DNA from: Paramicrobacterium agarici
GTDB lineage: Bacteria; Actinomycetota; Actinomycetes; Actinomycetales; Microbacteriaceae
DNA length: 64,000 bases
NCBI RefSeq assembly: GCF_002563955.1
Contig: NZ_PDJE01000001.1
Span: 372,001 to 436,000, forward strand
Reading direction: 5' to 3'
The translations under genes were made by a program, and so were the position numbers. The notes under the pieces are model-generated. The model searched no databases. It had not been told where the DNA came from and saw nothing but the letters and a program-made list of their open reading frames with translations. Of the stretch, positions 62,363 through 64,000 are shown piece by piece (within the stretch, counting starts at the first letter, position 1; each line of letters opens with the position of its first letter).

Positions 62363-62947
62363 ATGCGTCTCATCTCATCGGCCGACCCCGATCTCTGGAT
62401 TCCCGTCACGAGCTCTCTGGGGTGGAAGGGACGCCGCCATCGCAAAGCAGCACTGCGGATGCTGATGGCGAACGGCCCCGGACTGGGCGCCGGAGGGCAG
62501 CGGCGAGGTTCGGGATTCGGTGCCTGGCTTGCCAGCCAGCTCGCTCCATTCGCGATGCGCAAGGCCGATGGACGGGTGCTTGCCTGGACATGGAAGGCCG
62601 AGCCTGAGCTCGTTGTCGCGATCGCCACGACGCAGGAGCTGACGCCGCACGTGCGCATGGCTCGAGCATCGATGCCCATGGAGTATGACGACACCGAGAA
62701 CTTTCCCACGCCGCTCGGCGTGGGCGAGAAGCTCGTGATGATGACGCCGCCGAATCCGCGCGGTCTGCCGTTCGCAACCTACACGTGGGACACGGGAACG
62801 CATCTCGTCACGCTCACGGCTGTGTGCCCCGACCGTGAGCGCTTCGGAACACTGGAACCCGCGCTCGACGACCTTGCTCGCAGCATCCGCATCGCTGGCG
62901 ACGCGACAGCTGGCGGCGATGACGTGCTGCACCTACCGCCTGCCTGA
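62363..62947 (+). CDS. protein of unknown function co-transcribed with nucS
   Basis: 194 residues, no membrane segment. MRLISSADPDLWIPVTSSLG opens it; the middle is basic (GWKGRRHRKAALRMLMANGP), followed by VLAWTWKAEPELVVAIATTQ and GEKLVMMTPPNPRGLPFATY, suggesting a small alpha/beta domain. The ATG is 3 nt after the nucS stop. I do not recognise the family. The tight spacing suggests a role near DNA repair, but that is context only. Confidence 0.7.
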   Translation: MRLISSADPDLWIPVTSSLGWKGRRHRKAALRMLMANGPGLGAGGQRRGSGFGAWLASQLAPFAMRKADGRVLAWTWKAEPELVVAIATTQELTPHVRMARASMPMEYDDTENFPTPLGVGEKLVMMTPPNPRGLPFATYTWDTGTHLVTLTAVCPDRERFGTLEPALDDLARSIRIAGDATAGGDDVLHLPPA

Positions 62948-62975
62948 GACAAGTGCGGGCGCCGCCCGAACCGGA

Positions 62976-63365
62976 TCAGATGCTTCCGGAAGCCGAATGC
63001 AGTACTAGGCCGTGCCGCCGCGCAGCCGCATTCAGCTCATTGTCGAAAGCAAGAAATTCCGTCAGCTCACCGCCAACCTCAAGAGCTGTGGCCAGATGCA
63101 GCGCATCGAGGCTCCGAAGGCCTGACCTCAGCCGGATCGCGTCGTCGAGGACATTGTCGTCAACAGCAATGAGAGTAATCGTGTCGAGCACCTCGTCGAT
63201 GTGCTCCCTCGGGAGTCCGCGCCGATCCGCAGCTGCGCTCAGTTCGACGGCGAGCAGGCGAGAAGAAACAAGGCGATCAGACGTGGCGAAGAGGGTTCGA
63301 ACATGGGCACTCCCCGTCTCGTCGACGAGGGTCTTCATGACCGCCGACGTGTCAAGGTAGATCAC
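62976..63365 (-). CDS. vapC: PIN-domain toxin, VapC family (second module)
   Basis: 129 residues beginning MIYLDTSAVMKTLVDETGSA. PIN acidic residues are Asp5, Glu41 (LLAVELSAAA), Asp87 (RSLDALHLATALEVG) and Asp108 (FLAFDNELNAAA). The DALHLATA motif places it in the larger VapC group, distinct from the module at 51102. Its start overlaps the antitoxin stop (ATGA). A ribonuclease toxin is expected, target unknown. Confidence 0.92.
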   Translation of the reverse strand: MIYLDTSAVMKTLVDETGSAHVRTLFATSDRLVSSRLLAVELSAAADRRGLPREHIDEVLDTITLIAVDDNVLDDAIRLRSGLRSLDALHLATALEVGGELTEFLAFDNELNAAARRHGLVLHSASGSI

Positions 63366-63625
63366 CCGCGGTCCCGCCTGATGTCGGCCATGATCTCTTC
63401 GGTCGAGACGCCGAGCTGCGTCGGCTCGAAGCTCAGAGCCCCGCGCCGTTTTGCGGGACGAACCTTGCCTGCTGCGACCAGCCTCTCCCAGCCGGAGTCA
63501 CGCGTGGGAGCGATTTCAGCGATGGGACGCCCGCGGTCAGTGATGGTGACGCGTTCGCCAGCCGCCACACGCGCCAATACGCGCGCGGTTTGCTGATTCA
63601 GTTCGGTTCGAGTCACGCTTCCCAT
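63362..63625 (-). CDS. Phd/prevent-host-death family antitoxin (second module)
   Basis: 87 residues. SVTRTELNQQTARVLARVAA and ERVTITDRGRPIAEIAPTRD form the Phd DNA-binding part. The C-terminal half (RPAKRRGALSFEPTQLGVST) is the toxin-neutralising segment. Leaderless start ATG 63625. It overlaps the VapC gene by four bases. The promoter region is A/T-rich with runs of TAGTA/TTATTA. Confidence 0.9.
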   Translation of the reverse strand: MGSVTRTELNQQTARVLARVAAGERVTITDRGRPIAEIAPTRDSGWERLVAAGKVRPAKRRGALSFEPTQLGVSTEEIMADIRRDRG

Positions 63626-63631
63626 GCAACC

Positions 63632-63637
63632 ATGCTA
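63632..63637 (-). promoter_or_regulatory. -10 box of leaderless Phd antitoxin
   Basis: On the minus strand TAGCAT is followed by GGTTGC and ATG 63625. Confidence 0.55.
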
Positions 63638-63703
63638 ACCCCGAACTACTATTATTACTACACAGCTAGCACGACGCCTCTCTCGCCTACGATTGAGAGC
63701 ACA

Positions 63704-64000
63704 ATGAATACTTCTTCCGGCCCTTGGTCGTGCGTTCTCTTCGACCTTGACGGCACGCTCACCGACTCCGCACCCGGCATCGTCGACCGCATTGACCGAA
63801 CGCTGAAGCAGCTCGGCCGCCCCGCCGCAGACCGCGACGATCTGTTCAGCTGGGTCGGCCCGCCCATGCTTGAATCGCTCGAACAGTACGGCTTCACGCC
63901 GAACGAGGCGATCGAGGCACTCGACGTGTATCGCTCCATCTCTGAGGCAGAGGGACCGTGGTCGGGATCGTCGGTGTACGCCGGAATTCCCGACTTGCTG
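63704..64000 (+). CDS. HAD family hydrolase, phosphoglycolate-phosphatase-like (cut by window edge)
   Basis: The first 99 residues of a haloacid-dehalogenase phosphatase; the rest is beyond the window. The nucleophile motif I is FDLDGTLTDSAPG, with Asp14 and Asp16. The cap region SWVGPPMLESLEQYGF and EALDVYRSISEAEGPW match the Gph/PGP-like C1 cap. TACGAT lies about 10 nt before the ATG at 63704. The substrate is probably a small phosphate ester; motifs II-IV are not visible. Confidence 0.88.
   Translation, partial: MNTSSGPWSCVLFDLDGTLTDSAPGIVDRIDRTLKQLGRPAADRDDLFSWVGPPMLESLEQYGFTPNEAIEALDVYRSISEAEGPWSGSSVYAGIPDLL

Noticed and set aside
1..64000. The octamer as a FtsK-orienting (KOPS) or Chi-like polar signal
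   Set aside because: Both orientations are about equally frequent along 64 kb, whereas polar signals are skewed within one replichore. Not excluded formally, because the position of ori/dif is unknown.

Overview
The window is high-GC, gene-dense DNA from a bacterial chromosome. Protein content points to an actinobacterium, most likely family Microbacteriaceae: a monomeric NADP isocitrate dehydrogenase, a NucS mismatch endonuclease, a coproporphyrin-type heme pathway, a DUF222/HNH protein, a YidC paralogue preceded by a DUF6412-like protein, and many leaderless genes with a TANNNT box 6-7 nt before the start codon. The genus cannot be fixed from sequence alone. No rRNA, tRNA, CRISPR array, prophage or replication origin was seen. 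After gene assignment no stretch longer than 300 bases lacks a gene.

Layout. 1-2540: an SDR / enoyl-CoA hydratase / SDR operon with a divergent TetR regulator. 2570-4132: a two-gene ABC exporter behind a canonical promoter. 4218-8289: a solitary RES-domain protein, a DUF6412-like protein with YidC, a PEBP-family protein, a 37-residue membrane peptide, the tRNA hydroxylase TrhO and an acidic protein. 8477-12749: a second ABC exporter, a coiled-coil protein resembling TPM-domain proteins without the TPM domain, and an acrylyl-CoA reductase-like enzyme. 12763-25377: a PH-like protein with a ten-fold pentapeptide tail, then a minus-strand heme cluster (hemE-cgoX-[YtxH-holin-DUF3618]-chdC-cpfC-hemC-hemD-hemB-hemL-peptidase S51) with hemA divergent. 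Together these encode glutamyl-tRNA to heme via coproporphyrin, apart from charging of the tRNA. 25438-33636: DUF4190 protein, glycyl-tRNA synthetase, NUDIX, a TetR regulator facing two small membrane proteins, isocitrate dehydrogenase, a 5'-truncated D-2-hydroxyacid dehydrogenase and threonine synthase. 33744-39363: a complete peptide/nickel-type ABC importer co-transcribed with a DUF1684 protein.

39463-50801: an epimerase, then a ~1.9 kb block bracketed by imperfect 27-bp direct repeats holding a frameshifted DUF4232-like gene and a lipoprotein, then RNase Z, a beta-lactamase-fold protein lacking its catalytic Ser/Lys, an M13 peptidase, a VOC protein, and an SDR/aldo-keto reductase pair facing a TetR gene across a palindromic operator, followed by a MATE exporter. 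50857-59742: a Phd/VapC toxin-antitoxin pair with a clear operator, an ABC exporter with its two-component system, GNAT and M20 genes, and a LacI regulator facing an MFS transporter. 59740-64000: six 21-bp tandem repeats, a DUF222/HNH endonuclease, nucS, an unknown protein, a second Phd/VapC pair and the start of a HAD phosphatase.

The most unusual signal is not a gene. The octamer GGATGCTG (complement CAGCATCC) occurs roughly 70 times, about equally in both orientations, against about 2-3 expected by chance. It forces otherwise disfavoured codons and twice forms inverted pairs, one of them a 12-bp hairpin between genes. This looks like a selected DNA motif of unknown role.
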